Below, piece after piece: positions 37,481 through 46,668 of a stretch of 64,000 nt of DNA (position 1 is the stretch's first letter; every line of letters begins with the position of its first letter). The translations under genes and the position numbers were made by a program. Source of the stretch: Chitinophaga arvensicola (lineage in GTDB: Bacteria > Bacteroidota > Bacteroidia > Chitinophagales > Chitinophagaceae); the NCBI RefSeq assembly GCF_900110835.1, contig NZ_FOJG01000001.1, positions 62,001 through 126,000 on the forward strand, in the 5' to 3' direction. The notes beneath the pieces were generated by a model that saw nothing but the letters and a program-made list of their open reading frames with translations, did no database searches and was not told the DNA's origin.

Positions 37481-38320
37481 ATGAAATTATACACCATTGA
37501 AACAGGATTCTTTAAACTGGATGGCGGCGCCATGTTTGGCGTAGTACCAAAAACCATCTGGAACAAACTGAATCCGGCAGATGAAAACAATCTGTGCTCC
37601 TGGGCCATGCGTTGCCTGCTGATCGAAGACGGCAACCGCCTCATCCTGGTAGACAACGGTATTGGCGATAAACAGGATGCCAAATTTTTCAGTCATTATT
37701 ATCTTCACGGCGATGCCACGCTGGATAAATCACTGGCTGCACATGGCTTCCACCGCGACGATATCACTGACATCTTCCTGACGCATCTGCATTTCGACCA
37801 TTGCGGCGGCAGCATCATCAGGCAGGGCGATAAACTCGTGCCCGCTTTTAAGAACGCCACTTACTGGAGTAATGAAGATCACTGGAAATGGGCCACACAA
37901 CCAAATGACCGTGAGAAGGCGTCTTTCCTGAAAGAAAATATCCTGCCTATCCAGGAAAGCGGACAATTGAAATTTATTGATCACCTGGAAGGCGTAAATT
38001 TTATTGATAATTTCCAGATCCGGTTTGCCAATGGGCACACCGATGCCATGATGCTGCCACAGATCAGCTATAAAGGCAAAACCATTATTTACATGGCGGA
38101 TCTGCTGCCTTCCATCGGGCATATTCCATTACCGTATGTGATGGCTTATGATATGTTTCCGTTGAAAACATTGCAGGAAAAGAAAAGCTTTTTACAGGAG
38201 GCGGCCGAAAAGGAATACATCCTCTATTTTGAGCATGATCCGGTACATGAATGCTGCGTGTTGCAACAGACGGAGAAAGGCATCCGCGCGGGGGAAACCT
38301 TTGCCCTGAGCAGCCTGTAA
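37481..38320 (+). CDS. metallo-beta-lactamase-fold hydrolase
   Basis: A 279-residue cytoplasmic hydrolase with the metal motif HLHFDH (residues 102-107) and a late aspartate in IIYMADLLPS. The fold fits quorum-quenching lactonases and related esterases, but no specific signature identifies the substrate. It probably shares a transcript with the transporter gene upstream. Confidence 0.87.
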   Translation: MKLYTIETGFFKLDGGAMFGVVPKTIWNKLNPADENNLCSWAMRCLLIEDGNRLILVDNGIGDKQDAKFFSHYYLHGDATLDKSLAAHGFHRDDITDIFLTHLHFDHCGGSIIRQGDKLVPAFKNATYWSNEDHWKWATQPNDREKASFLKENILPIQESGQLKFIDHLEGVNFIDNFQIRFANGHTDAMMLPQISYKGKTIIYMADLLPSIGHIPLPYVMAYDMFPLKTLQEKKSFLQEAAEKEYILYFEHDPVHECCVLQQTEKGIRAGETFALSSL

Positions 38321-38324
38321 AACA

Positions 38325-38364
38325 CTGTCAGTCTGTCACTTTTTTGGCTGCTGCATTATATTTG
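38325..38364 (+). promoter_or_regulatory. candidate promoter/operator of the GroES-like gene
   Basis: A direct repeat ctgtca at 38325-38330 and 38333-38338, followed by a -7-like tatatttg at 38357-38364, 14 bases before the ATG. The -33 spacing is not canonical. It could be a stress-control site, which fits a chaperone-like gene, but the repeat is short. Confidence 0.35.
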
Positions 38365-38377
38365 ATAGAAACCGTGT

Positions 38378-38758
38378 ATGGCTATACACATAACAACAGA
38401 TAATAAATTGAAAAAACTGATCGTTGTGGGCGACCGCGTGCTGATAAAGCCAGCTACTCCCCACGAACGCACGAGCAGCGGATTATACCTGCCTCCGGGA
38501 GTACAGGAAAAAGAAAAAGTGCAACGGGGCTATGTGATAAAAACAGGACCGGGGTATGCAATACCGGTGCCGGCAGATAGCGACGAAGCCTGGAAACCGG
38601 AAGAAGAGAAAGTAAAATATATTCCATTACAGGTTAAAGAAGGCGATCTGGCTATTTTCCTGCTTAGTGGATCAACAGCGGTGGTATACGAAGAAGAAAC
38701 ATATTATATCGTGCCACAGGGAGCTATCCTGATGCTGGAAAGAGAAGAGGATCTCTGA
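38378..38758 (+). CDS. GroES-like protein (orphan co-chaperonin paralogue)
   Basis: A 126-residue protein with a GroES/Cpn10 fold: VVGDRVLIKPATPHERTSSGLYLP at the start, GYVIKTGPGY, and KEGDLAIFLLSGSTAVVYEEETYYIVPQ near the end. It is about 30 residues longer than GroES owing to an insert (VPADSDEAWKPEEEKVKYIP). No groEL follows. It may be a paralogue with its own client, or a divergent co-chaperonin. Confidence 0.87.
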   Translation: MAIHITTDNKLKKLIVVGDRVLIKPATPHERTSSGLYLPPGVQEKEKVQRGYVIKTGPGYAIPVPADSDEAWKPEEEKVKYIPLQVKEGDLAIFLLSGSTAVVYEEETYYIVPQGAILMLEREEDL

Positions 38759-38775
38759 ATCTTATAAAAACAAAA

Positions 38776-38806
38776 AAATCTGCTATCGCTTAGCAGATTT
38801 TTTTTT
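38776..38806. terminator. intrinsic terminator
   Basis: Stem aaatctgcta/tagcagattt (38776-38785 with 38791-38800), loop tcgct, then a T-run; an A-run precedes it on the other side, so it also serves the convergent regulator gene. Confidence 0.9.
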
Positions 38807-38831
38807 GTTCTATCGCATTATGAAAAAGCAT

Positions 38832-39056
38832 CTATCCTTTGTATTCGAGAATATCTCCCGGCTGGCAATCCAGTACCCGGCAGATTTCTTCCAGTGTTGA
38901 AAAACGGATGGCCTTTGCCTTTCCGCTTTTCAGTATACTAAGATTGGCCATCGTAATACCTACCTGTATACTTAACTCTGTCAGTGACATCTTCCTTTTG
39001 GCGAGCATCACATCCAGATTTACGATTATCCCCATTATCATTTTTATTAAGATCAT
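38832..39056 (-). CDS. small Cro/CI-family DNA-binding regulator (YozG-like)
   Basis: A 74-residue helix-turn-helix protein (RKMSLTELSIQVGITMANLS...FSTLEEICRVLDCQPGDIL). Its ATG overlaps the stop of the upstream DUF2975 gene by one base (TAATG), which supports this start over internal methionines. Pairs of a DUF2975 membrane protein and a YozG-like regulator are common and probably work together, possibly with the regulator autorepressing the operon at the palindrome at 39601-39630. Confidence 0.87.
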   Translation of the reverse strand: MILIKMIMGIIVNLDVMLAKRKMSLTELSIQVGITMANLSILKSGKAKAIRFSTLEEICRVLDCQPGDILEYKG

Positions 39057-39538
39057 TAAATCGTCAGCGCCTGCTCTTCATTCAGACTTACCGCTCTCTC
39101 AAAAACGATGGCCAGTGCCAGGATTACCATAAAGGCCATCAACAACTCCCAGCTGGCGCCCAATACGTTCAGCAACCTGAAATAAAGACCATTCTGGTAA
39201 ACCTTTACGTCACCTGCCGCGATCCAGGCAAATACCATTTTTGTTATCAGTAAGCCCAGCATTACGTACAGAATTCCTTTTACTGCACTGAGATTTTTCC
39301 GGGAGATAATGTCTTCATTACCCGCTCCTATCAACAACCTGAACAAGAACCATGTCATCACGAGATATAACAACCCCAGTATCGTGTTTTGCAACATCGC
39401 CGTTCTGATACTCTGTATTTCCGGTTGTAACCGGGCCTGAAAATAAGCAACACCATTAAAGATCGTGATGTATACACTGATCAGTACAGAAATGAGCAGC
39501 ACGATTTTTAACGGAAGAAGAAACCTGCTGATTTTCAT
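39056..39538 (-). CDS. DUF2975 membrane protein
   Basis: A 160-residue protein with four predicted membrane helices (about 8-30, 48-68, 85-107, 127-150). The helix pattern and its partner gene match DUF2975, a family of unknown function. It is translationally coupled (TAATG) to the HTH gene. Confidence 0.85.
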   Translation of the reverse strand: MKISRFLLPLKIVLLISVLISVYITIFNGVAYFQARLQPEIQSIRTAMLQNTILGLLYLVMTWFLFRLLIGAGNEDIISRKNLSAVKGILYVMLGLLITKMVFAWIAAGDVKVYQNGLYFRLLNVLGASWELLMAFMVILALAIVFERAVSLNEEQALTI

Positions 39539-39600
39539 GGTACGCTCGTTTTATTAATTCAAAGGTATGTTGCAATTATCGAAATTCAAAATAAATTTAT

Positions 39601-39630
39601 CGTTTATCAATAATTAATAATCGATAAACG
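39601..39630. promoter_or_regulatory. palindromic candidate operator
   Basis: cgtttatc (39601-39608) and gataaacg (39623-39630) are perfect inverted repeats 14 bases apart, in the AT-rich region between the DUF2975/HTH operon (start 39538) and the ATPase gene (start 39705). A further ttatcg copy occurs at 39597-39602. It is a candidate binding site for the HTH protein encoded nearby. Confidence 0.5.
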
Positions 39631-39704
39631 GTACAAAGGCGCCGATAATAATTTGAAGCTCAACCGCTTGTTGCTTTTTATTATCTTCATAAAAAAAATA
39701 CGTC

Positions 39705-41258
39705 ATGGCCAATCAGGATGCATTTCTGGAATATATCAAAAGCGGCTATACCTTTAAAGGCGAGCATTTCAAGCTGGGTTGTGCCATGCTGAACGGAGAA
39801 GTGGTAACCGGCGCGGATGTTTTTCTCCCGCTCAAAACCCTTAACCGTCACGGTTTGATTGCAGGAGCTACCGGTACCGGTAAAACGAAAACCCTGCAGG
39901 TGATCGCCGAAGGCCTCAGCGACGCCAGTGTACCGGTATTACTGATGGACATCAAGGGAGACCTCAGCGGTATTGCCGCAGCAGGTACCAACAATCCAAA
40001 AATTGAGGAACGCTATCAGAAAATAGGCGGCACCTGGTCGCCATCAGCCTATCCATCTGAACTGTTGTCGCTCAGCCAGGAAAAAGGTGTACGACTCAGA
40101 GCCACCACCAGTGAATTCGGTCCTATCCTCCTCTCTAAAATTCTTGAACTGAACGACACACAGGCTGGCCTCGTAGCCATGCTGTTTAAATATTGCGACG
40201 ATAATAAACTGCCTTTACTCGATCTGAAAGACTTTAAAAAAGTATTACAGTACGCCAGTGATGAAGGCAAAGCAGACCTGGAAAAAGACTACGGAAAAAT
40301 TTCCACCACCTCTACCGGCACTATTTTACGCAAAGTGATTGAACTGGAACAGCAAGGCGCCGCACAGTTTTTCGGGGAAAAATCTTTTGAAGTAGATGAC
40401 CTGATGCGCATCAGCGACGATGGCCGTGGGATCGTATCCATCCTCAGGGTCAGTGATATACAGGATCGCCCGAAACTCTTTTCCACCTTCATGCTCAGCC
40501 TGCTGGCAGAATTATATGCTACCCTGCCGGAAGAAGGAGACCTCGACAAACCTAAACTGGTGATGTTCATCGATGAAGCACATCTGATCTTTAATGAAGC
40601 CAGTGATGCACTCCTGAAACAGATCGACACCATCATTAAACTGATCCGTTCCAAAGGCGTAGGCATCTTCTTCTGTACACAGAACCCGATGGATGTACCA
40701 CCTTCTGTGCTGGGACAGCTGGGGTTGAAAGTACAACATGCCCTGCGCGCCTTCACCGCCAACGATCGCAAAACCATTAAACAAACCGCGGAAAACTACC
40801 CGTTATCCGACTTCTATAAAACAGATGAACTGCTAACCCAGATTGGTATAGGAGAAGCACTGATCACCTGTTTGAATGAAAAAGGCGTACCCACGCCCTT
40901 AGCCGCCACCATGCTGGTATCGCCAAGATCCAGGATGGACGTGCTCACCACCACAGAGATTGATAGCCTCGTAAACAATTCCAAACTGGTAAAAAAATAC
41001 AGCGAGGAAATTGACAGCGAAAGCGCTTACGAAATCCTCACGGCCAAACTGCAGGAAGCAGCGGATAAAACAGCCGCACAGGCTGCCGCACCAAAAGCGG
41101 CAGCGAAACAGAAAGAGGAAAAAGGATTGCTGGAACAGGTGATGGAAAGTTCTGCTGTAAGACAGGCCGGCCGCACCGCCGCCAGCGTGATTACCCGCAG
41201 TTTACTCGGAGCACTTGGCCTCGGCGGAAGAAGCAGTAAAAGTAAAAGCTGGTTTTAG
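39705..41258 (+). CDS. HerA-like ATPase (DUF853 family)
   Basis: A 517-residue P-loop ATPase with Walker A GATGTGKT (residues 54-61), Walker B LVMFIDEAHLI (around 286-296) and the HerA-type C-terminal core (LGLKVQHALRAFTANDRKTIKQ). These ATPases resemble bacterial DNA translocases of the FtsK/HerA class; the role of DUF853 members is not established. The C-terminal tail is Ala-rich with basic stretches. It stands alone. Confidence 0.88.
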   Translation: MANQDAFLEYIKSGYTFKGEHFKLGCAMLNGEVVTGADVFLPLKTLNRHGLIAGATGTGKTKTLQVIAEGLSDASVPVLLMDIKGDLSGIAAAGTNNPKIEERYQKIGGTWSPSAYPSELLSLSQEKGVRLRATTSEFGPILLSKILELNDTQAGLVAMLFKYCDDNKLPLLDLKDFKKVLQYASDEGKADLEKDYGKISTTSTGTILRKVIELEQQGAAQFFGEKSFEVDDLMRISDDGRGIVSILRVSDIQDRPKLFSTFMLSLLAELYATLPEEGDLDKPKLVMFIDEAHLIFNEASDALLKQIDTIIKLIRSKGVGIFFCTQNPMDVPPSVLGQLGLKVQHALRAFTANDRKTIKQTAENYPLSDFYKTDELLTQIGIGEALITCLNEKGVPTPLAATMLVSPRSRMDVLTTTEIDSLVNNSKLVKKYSEEIDSESAYEILTAKLQEAADKTAAQAAAPKAAAKQKEEKGLLEQVMESSAVRQAGRTAASVITRSLLGALGLGGRSSKSKSWF

Positions 41259-41299
41259 CTGATAGCGTTTATCAGCCACACCATTAATATATCAACAGT

Positions 41300-42346
41300 A
41301 TGAGTAGAATTATTAAAGCGGGCGTATGCTCGTACGGCATGTCCGGACAAATATTCCACGCGCCGTTCCTGTATGCAAACCCTGGATTTGAATTTACAGC
41401 GGTAGTAGAAAGAAGTAAAAACCTGGCGCAACAACGCTATCCTAACGTAAAAGTATATACGAGCGTAGAGGATATGCTGGCCGACAAAGACCTGGAGCTG
41501 ATTGTAGTGAATACACCCAACTACACTCACTTCGACTATGTAAAAGCAGCACTGGAAGCCGGTAAGAATGTAATCGTAGAAAAACCTTTCACCGTACATG
41601 CCGCCGAAGGAGAAACCCTCGCAGCATTGGCGGCTGAAAAAGGTTTACTACTCAGCGTTTACCATAACCGCCGTTACGACAGCGATTACAAAGTGGTAAA
41701 ACAGGTGCTGCAGTCCGGTCAGTTGGGCGATGTACTCGAAGCGGAAATACACTACGACCGCTTCAAGGAAGAACTAAGCTACAAAAAGCATAAAGAAATA
41801 GGCGGTCCGGGTACCGGCGCACTGTACGATCTAGGCTCCCACCTGATCGACCAGGCCATTACGCTGTTTGGCATGCCTAAGCGTATCTGGGCAGATATCC
41901 GCGTGATCCGCCGCGACTCCATCGTAGACGATTATTTTGAACTGGTACTCTATTATGATAACCTGCGTGCCCGTGTAAAATGTAACTACCTTGTAAGAGA
42001 GGCGTTACCTGCTTACCAGCTGCATGGCCGCATCGGCTCCTTTATCAAAACAAAATCAGATATCCAGGAAGCGCAGCTGCAACGTGGTTTATTCCCGAAC
42101 AGCCCCGACTGGGGCGCAGAACAACCACACGAATGGGGCTTGCTGCACACTGAAATCAATGGTGAAGTAGTGAAAAAGTATGTTCCCGGTGGTCATGGCA
42201 ACTACATGGATTACTACCAGGGCATCTATGAAGCATTGGTGAATAAGGCCGCTAATCCGGTACCACCACAAGATGCCATCAAAGTGATAAAAGTAATTGA
42301 AGCTGCTTTTGAAAGCAGTGAAACAGGTAAGGTGATAGATCTCTAA
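41300..42346 (+). CDS. Gfo/Idh/MocA-family oxidoreductase
   Basis: A 348-residue NAD(P)-dependent dehydrogenase: N-terminal Rossmann fold (AGVCSYGMSGQIFHAPFL), the family motif VEKPFTVHAAEGE (about residues 94-106), and the C-terminal alpha/beta domain (GALYDLGSHLIDQAITLFGMP) with the usual catalytic His-containing segment. The substrate is probably a sugar or inositol derivative, but cannot be assigned. Confidence 0.9.
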   Translation: MSRIIKAGVCSYGMSGQIFHAPFLYANPGFEFTAVVERSKNLAQQRYPNVKVYTSVEDMLADKDLELIVVNTPNYTHFDYVKAALEAGKNVIVEKPFTVHAAEGETLAALAAEKGLLLSVYHNRRYDSDYKVVKQVLQSGQLGDVLEAEIHYDRFKEELSYKKHKEIGGPGTGALYDLGSHLIDQAITLFGMPKRIWADIRVIRRDSIVDDYFELVLYYDNLRARVKCNYLVREALPAYQLHGRIGSFIKTKSDIQEAQLQRGLFPNSPDWGAEQPHEWGLLHTEINGEVVKKYVPGGHGNYMDYYQGIYEALVNKAANPVPPQDAIKVIKVIEAAFESSETGKVIDL

Positions 42347-42353
42347 TTTTTTC

Positions 42354-42391
42354 GCCGTCTTTGCCGGGTGAAGATACCCGGCAAAGACGGC
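42354..42391. terminator. very strong hairpin between convergent genes
   Basis: A perfect 16-bp stem (gccgtctttgccgggt 42354-42369 with acccggcaaagacggc 42376-42391, loop of 6). It lies between the oxidoreductase and recQ stop codons. No U-tract follows it on either strand (T-run lies before it), so it is an atypical terminator, or a structure that protects the 3' ends. Confidence 0.6.
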
Positions 42392-42395
42392 CTGT

Positions 42396-44303
42396 TTAAC
42401 GCGGACAGGAGAGCCGTCCCGCTTCATCGCGTACCACCAGTCCTTCTTCATTCAGGAACTGTAATACTTCCATCAGGTCGTTTCTTTTTACTTCCGGCAG
42501 TTTGCTTTGCAGCACATTAAACAACAAGGGTGAAGCTTTCAGCAGCGTGATCACGTTATCGGATATACGTTTAAATCCATTGGCGTCCATCGGCTGCGCC
42601 TTTTTCTTCAGGCAGATATCGCATACCCCGCAGGGAGTAGCGTCCTTTTCTCCGAAATAGGCCACCAGTTGTTGTGTACGGCAGGCATCACGGTTACGTG
42701 CATACGCAAACATAGCCGCCAGCCGGTCGGCATATACTTTTTTACGTACTTCTATCCGTGCCATATTGATCCGCAGATGCTGGGCTGATACCCGCTCCTG
42801 CAAAAAGCAGAGCTGTGGCTCATCGCGCCGTGGCTGATAATGCAGAATACCGTACTGGTGCAACTGGTATAGTTGTCCGGCAATTTCATCATCTTCCGTG
42901 AGCATAATGCGGCCTATCTGTCTTTCGTAAATAGGCACTGCGTTATCGAAGATACCTTCGTAGGTGCGTAACAGTGTTTTTATAATTTCTTCCAGTGCAG
43001 GGTAAGCGTTTTCAAATTCGTACAGCGATTCTTTATTCGTTACAAACTCTGCGCGGGAAGGCAGGAATACGCTTTCACTCAGTTGCAGCACGCCTTCCTG
43101 TTCCAGCAGGCGTACGGCGCTGTAAGCCATCGTAAGATTGAGCTGGAAGGTGCGGGCAAAGTCGTTGATATCAAAATCAAAATACACACCTTCTGCACTG
43201 CCCACCGGTACCTGGAGATAGTTTACAATAGCCTGGTATACTTCGCGGATCTGTTCCAGTGTGGGAAACTGCAATGCAATTCGTTCGTGCATATCCGTGA
43301 GTTCATCCTCGTTGTACAACAACACGGCATATGCCTTCTGTTCGTCACGGCCGGCGCGGCCAGCTTCCTGGTAGTAGGCTTCCAGTCCGTCGGGCATATC
43401 ATAATGCACTACAATACGCACATCCGGTTTATCGATTCCCATGCCAAAAGCGTTGGTACACACCATGATACGGGTGTCGTTATTGACCCAGGCTTCCTGT
43501 CGGGCAGCGCGTTCGGCTTGTGGCAAACCGGCATGGTAATAACTCGCCGGGATTCCCTGTAACTCCAGCAGGGAGGCGATTTCTTTGGTGCGTTTGCGGT
43601 TACGGCAATACACGATGCCACATCCGGGAACGCGGTCCAGTATATGTTTTACTTTATCAATTTTAGTGGCTTCTTCCAGTACACTGTAAGAAAGATTGGC
43701 GCGGGCAAAGCTTTTGGTAAAAACCTTGGCGTCTTTCATCAGCAGCTTTTCACAGATGTCGGATTGTACTTTCGGCGTAGCCGAAGCCGTGAGCGCCAGT
43801 ACCGGCGCCTCCGGGAAGAAGCTGCGGATATCTGCTATCTGCAGATAAGCAGGCCGGAAATCATATCCCCACTGAGAAATACAATGTGCTTCATCGATGG
43901 CCAGCAGGTTTACCGGCAGGCCATCGCAATAGGTTTGAAAAAGTTTGCTTTGTAATCTTTCGGGAGATACGTATAAAAACTTGCATCCACCGCGCCGGGC
44001 GGCTTCCAGCACCCTTTCCACTTCCTGGTAGGGCATCCCTGAATAGATGGAGTAAGCCGTGATACCGCGCTTTTTGAGATTGGCCACCTGGTCTTTCATC
44101 AGCGCAATAAGCGGTGTAATTACCAGGCACAGTCCCGGTTTCATCATGGCAGGTACCTGGAAACAGATGGATTTCCCACCGCCGGTAGGCAGCAGTGCCA
44201 GTGTATCCTGACCTTCCAGTACAGCATTCACGATATCTTCCTGTAGGGGACGAAACTGTTCGTATCCCCAATATTGCTGTAATATGGCTGTGGGCGTACT
44301 CAA
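42396..44303 (-). CDS. recQ: RecQ-family ATP-dependent DNA helicase
   Basis: A 635-residue superfamily 2 helicase: Walker A LLPTGGGKS (about 37-45), the DEAH box IDEAHCISQWG, the SAT motif LTASATP, motif VI QEAGRAGRDE, and a zinc-binding region (CRTQQLVAYFGEKDATPC...CDIC). An HRDC domain is not visible at the C-terminus. It unwinds DNA at stalled forks and in recombination repair. The start is TTG; a stop codon lies six codons upstream in frame, and no ATG is available between. Confidence 0.93.
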   Translation of the reverse strand: MSTPTAILQQYWGYEQFRPLQEDIVNAVLEGQDTLALLPTGGGKSICFQVPAMMKPGLCLVITPLIALMKDQVANLKKRGITAYSIYSGMPYQEVERVLEAARRGGCKFLYVSPERLQSKLFQTYCDGLPVNLLAIDEAHCISQWGYDFRPAYLQIADIRSFFPEAPVLALTASATPKVQSDICEKLLMKDAKVFTKSFARANLSYSVLEEATKIDKVKHILDRVPGCGIVYCRNRKRTKEIASLLELQGIPASYYHAGLPQAERAARQEAWVNNDTRIMVCTNAFGMGIDKPDVRIVVHYDMPDGLEAYYQEAGRAGRDEQKAYAVLLYNEDELTDMHERIALQFPTLEQIREVYQAIVNYLQVPVGSAEGVYFDFDINDFARTFQLNLTMAYSAVRLLEQEGVLQLSESVFLPSRAEFVTNKESLYEFENAYPALEEIIKTLLRTYEGIFDNAVPIYERQIGRIMLTEDDEIAGQLYQLHQYGILHYQPRRDEPQLCFLQERVSAQHLRINMARIEVRKKVYADRLAAMFAYARNRDACRTQQLVAYFGEKDATPCGVCDICLKKKAQPMDANGFKRISDNVITLLKASPLLFNVLQSKLPEVKRNDLMEVLQFLNEEGLVVRDEAGRLSCPR

Positions 44304-44356
44304 ATAAAAATTGAATGGTTATCGCGAAGATACGCGATTTAAGCGGAGCCTCCTCT

Positions 44357-46462
44357 TTAACCAATCACGTTCTTATATCTTAACCTGACGGAATTCACTG
44401 CCAGCACTACATCAGAAAGGCCCATGATACCCGCGCCCACAATAGGATTCAGGAATCCAAGGGCTGCTACCGGGATCGCCACTACGTTGTAAATGAATGC
44501 CCAGAAAAGGTTCTGTTTAATAGTGAGATAGGTATGTTTTCCCAGTCCCAGTGCCAGCGGCAGGGAACCCAGGTTATTATTGAGCAGCACTACATTGGCG
44601 CTTTGCATGGCCACCTGGGTGGCATCGCTCAGGGAAATGCCGATAGTCGCTTTGGCCAGTGCGGGTGCATCGTTTATACCATCGCCCACCATAGCGGTAG
44701 CAGCTATTTTCATGAGTGCATCTACCTGTTGCAGCTTCTGTTCGGGTGATTGTTCGGCATATACTTCCGTAATGCCCAGCTTTGCGGCCAGTTCCCGGCA
44801 TTTCCGGGTAGTGTCGCCACTCAGCAGAATGGACTTGATCCCCGATTCCCTCAACTGAATAATCACGTTAGCGGCTTCCGGCCTGATTTCATCGGTAAAA
44901 TCGATCCAGCCCGCCAGCTGACCGTTTTTCAGGAGGTACAGGTTATGGCTGTCGTCTTCTGTCACCCCATCCGCCATGCGGAAAGAACCCAGCTGCCATT
45001 GGTTACCGGCTTTGTCGCCCGCCCGCATGCCCAGGCCCTTGTGTTCGCGTACCTGCTGCAAAGGCACTTCCCCGGCAGATTTCCAGGTAGCGGCAATAGA
45101 GCGGGCAATAGGATGCGAGGAATACTTCTCCAGACTATAAACGACCTGTTTAAATTCATCTTCCTGCATATCAAAAAAGCGGTATTCGCCCAGCTGCAAT
45201 TTACCGGTAGTGAGGGTCCCTGTTTTATCAAACACCACCTGCCGGATATCCTTGAACATTTCGAGGGTATGACCGCCTTTGATGAGGATCCCGTTGCGGG
45301 CCGCACGCCCCAGTCCTACCATCACGGCAGCCGGTGTGGCCAGGCCCATGGCGCAGGGACAGGAAATCACGAGCACGGCTACACTCCGCATCATAGCGGT
45401 GGCCAGTGTGGTATGACCAATAAAATACCAGCCCAGGAAAGTAACCACCGCAATGCTGAGTACCAGCGGTACAAAGATGGCGCTGATACGATCCGCCAGT
45501 TTCTGCATGGGCGGCTTTTCGGTTTGTGCCTGTTTTACCAGTTCAATGATATAAGACAGTACGGTATCCTTACCCGTGGCAGTGATATATACTTTGATGC
45601 TGCCATCTTCGAGGATGGTGCCCCCAATTACTTTATCCTTTTCCTTCTTGCTGACAGGCGTGCTTTCACCGGTGATCATGGATTCATCCGCATGGCCACT
45701 CCCCCAGTAGATAGTGCCATCCATAGGGATCTTATCGCCGGTGTTGACCAGTACACAGTCGCCCGTACGCAGCTTGCGGTTATCCACTTCATGAATATGT
45801 TCGTGGCCATGATCGGTGTTAATAAGCCTGGCTGTGGTGATCTGCATCCGGGCCAGTTCGGAAATGGCGGTGGTGGTTTGTTTTACGGATCTTTCCTCCA
45901 GCATGTTTCCCAGGAAAACCAGGGTGATGATAGCGGCGGTGGTTTCGTAAAACATATAATCGGGGTTGCCGTATAACACGGTGCCTACAAAACTATATAC
46001 AAAAGCAGCGGTAGCGCCCAGGGTTACCAGCACATCCATATTGGCCATGCGGTTCAGGATGGAGCGCACAGCGCTGCGGCCAAAATGCCACATACCCATC
46101 AGGTATACCGGGAGCGTGAGACCAAATTGCACCCAGGGCTGGTGCAGCCAGGGCCAGCTCACCCACATATGCAGCAGTAGCGGCAACGTAAACAGGAGGC
46201 AAAAAAAGAATTTGAAGGTGAGGGTATTATATATCTTTTGTTCAGTGGGTTTATCTTCCGGCATCACTACACGGTAGCCCATCTGGGTGATCCCATTGAG
46301 TATATCGGCTGAATCTGCCCCGGTGGGGGCGGTGAAGCTGACTTCTTCCGTAGCGAAGCTGACGTTAACGTCCTGCATGCCTTTTTTCTCCAGGTATTTG
46401 GAAACGCCGAGTGCACAACTGGTGCAATGCATCCCTTCTACCTTGCAATTAATTGCTGTCAT
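44357..46462 (-). CDS. copA: copper-translocating P-type ATPase
   Basis: A 701-residue P1B ATPase: an N-terminal HMA domain with Cys13 and Cys16 in GMHCTSCALG, the membrane CPC motif in VISCPCAMGLATP (around residue 371), the phosphorylation motif DKTGTLTTG (around 412) and GDGINDAPAL near the end. It exports Cu(I) from the cytoplasm at the cost of ATP. The Zn or Cd role is less likely because of CPC. It is 53 bases from recQ on the same strand. Confidence 0.94.
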   Translation of the reverse strand: MTAINCKVEGMHCTSCALGVSKYLEKKGMQDVNVSFATEEVSFTAPTGADSADILNGITQMGYRVVMPEDKPTEQKIYNTLTFKFFFCLLFTLPLLLHMWVSWPWLHQPWVQFGLTLPVYLMGMWHFGRSAVRSILNRMANMDVLVTLGATAAFVYSFVGTVLYGNPDYMFYETTAAIITLVFLGNMLEERSVKQTTTAISELARMQITTARLINTDHGHEHIHEVDNRKLRTGDCVLVNTGDKIPMDGTIYWGSGHADESMITGESTPVSKKEKDKVIGGTILEDGSIKVYITATGKDTVLSYIIELVKQAQTEKPPMQKLADRISAIFVPLVLSIAVVTFLGWYFIGHTTLATAMMRSVAVLVISCPCAMGLATPAAVMVGLGRAARNGILIKGGHTLEMFKDIRQVVFDKTGTLTTGKLQLGEYRFFDMQEDEFKQVVYSLEKYSSHPIARSIAATWKSAGEVPLQQVREHKGLGMRAGDKAGNQWQLGSFRMADGVTEDDSHNLYLLKNGQLAGWIDFTDEIRPEAANVIIQLRESGIKSILLSGDTTRKCRELAAKLGITEVYAEQSPEQKLQQVDALMKIAATAMVGDGINDAPALAKATIGISLSDATQVAMQSANVVLLNNNLGSLPLALGLGKHTYLTIKQNLFWAFIYNVVAIPVAALGFLNPIVGAGIMGLSDVVLAVNSVRLRYKNVIG

Positions 46463-46668
46463 CTGATACCTCTTCGTTTGTCTGCAAAGTTACCGGCTGA
46501 TGAAATATGCGGGTAAAATATTAATGCAACGGCGAGGCAGAACCACCCTGTCTGTACCCGATAACTTACGGGGTAAGGGCTTCGGGAGATTTTTGACGCC
46601 CTGCTGCAACTTTTATAAAATCTCCGGGCAATCGCTTTTTGCTGTCGGCTTTCTCCTTATTTTTGGAG

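Noticed and set aside
44750..45976. A long open frame of 408 codons antisense to copA
   Set aside because: It is inside a clear copA gene with all P1B motifs; the antisense frame has no family motif.
46658..46665. TAnnTTTG-like tatttttg four bases before tsaE
   Set aside because: Too close to the start codon: it would place the transcript start within the ATG, and the -33 spacing is short. Probably chance in an AT-rich stretch.
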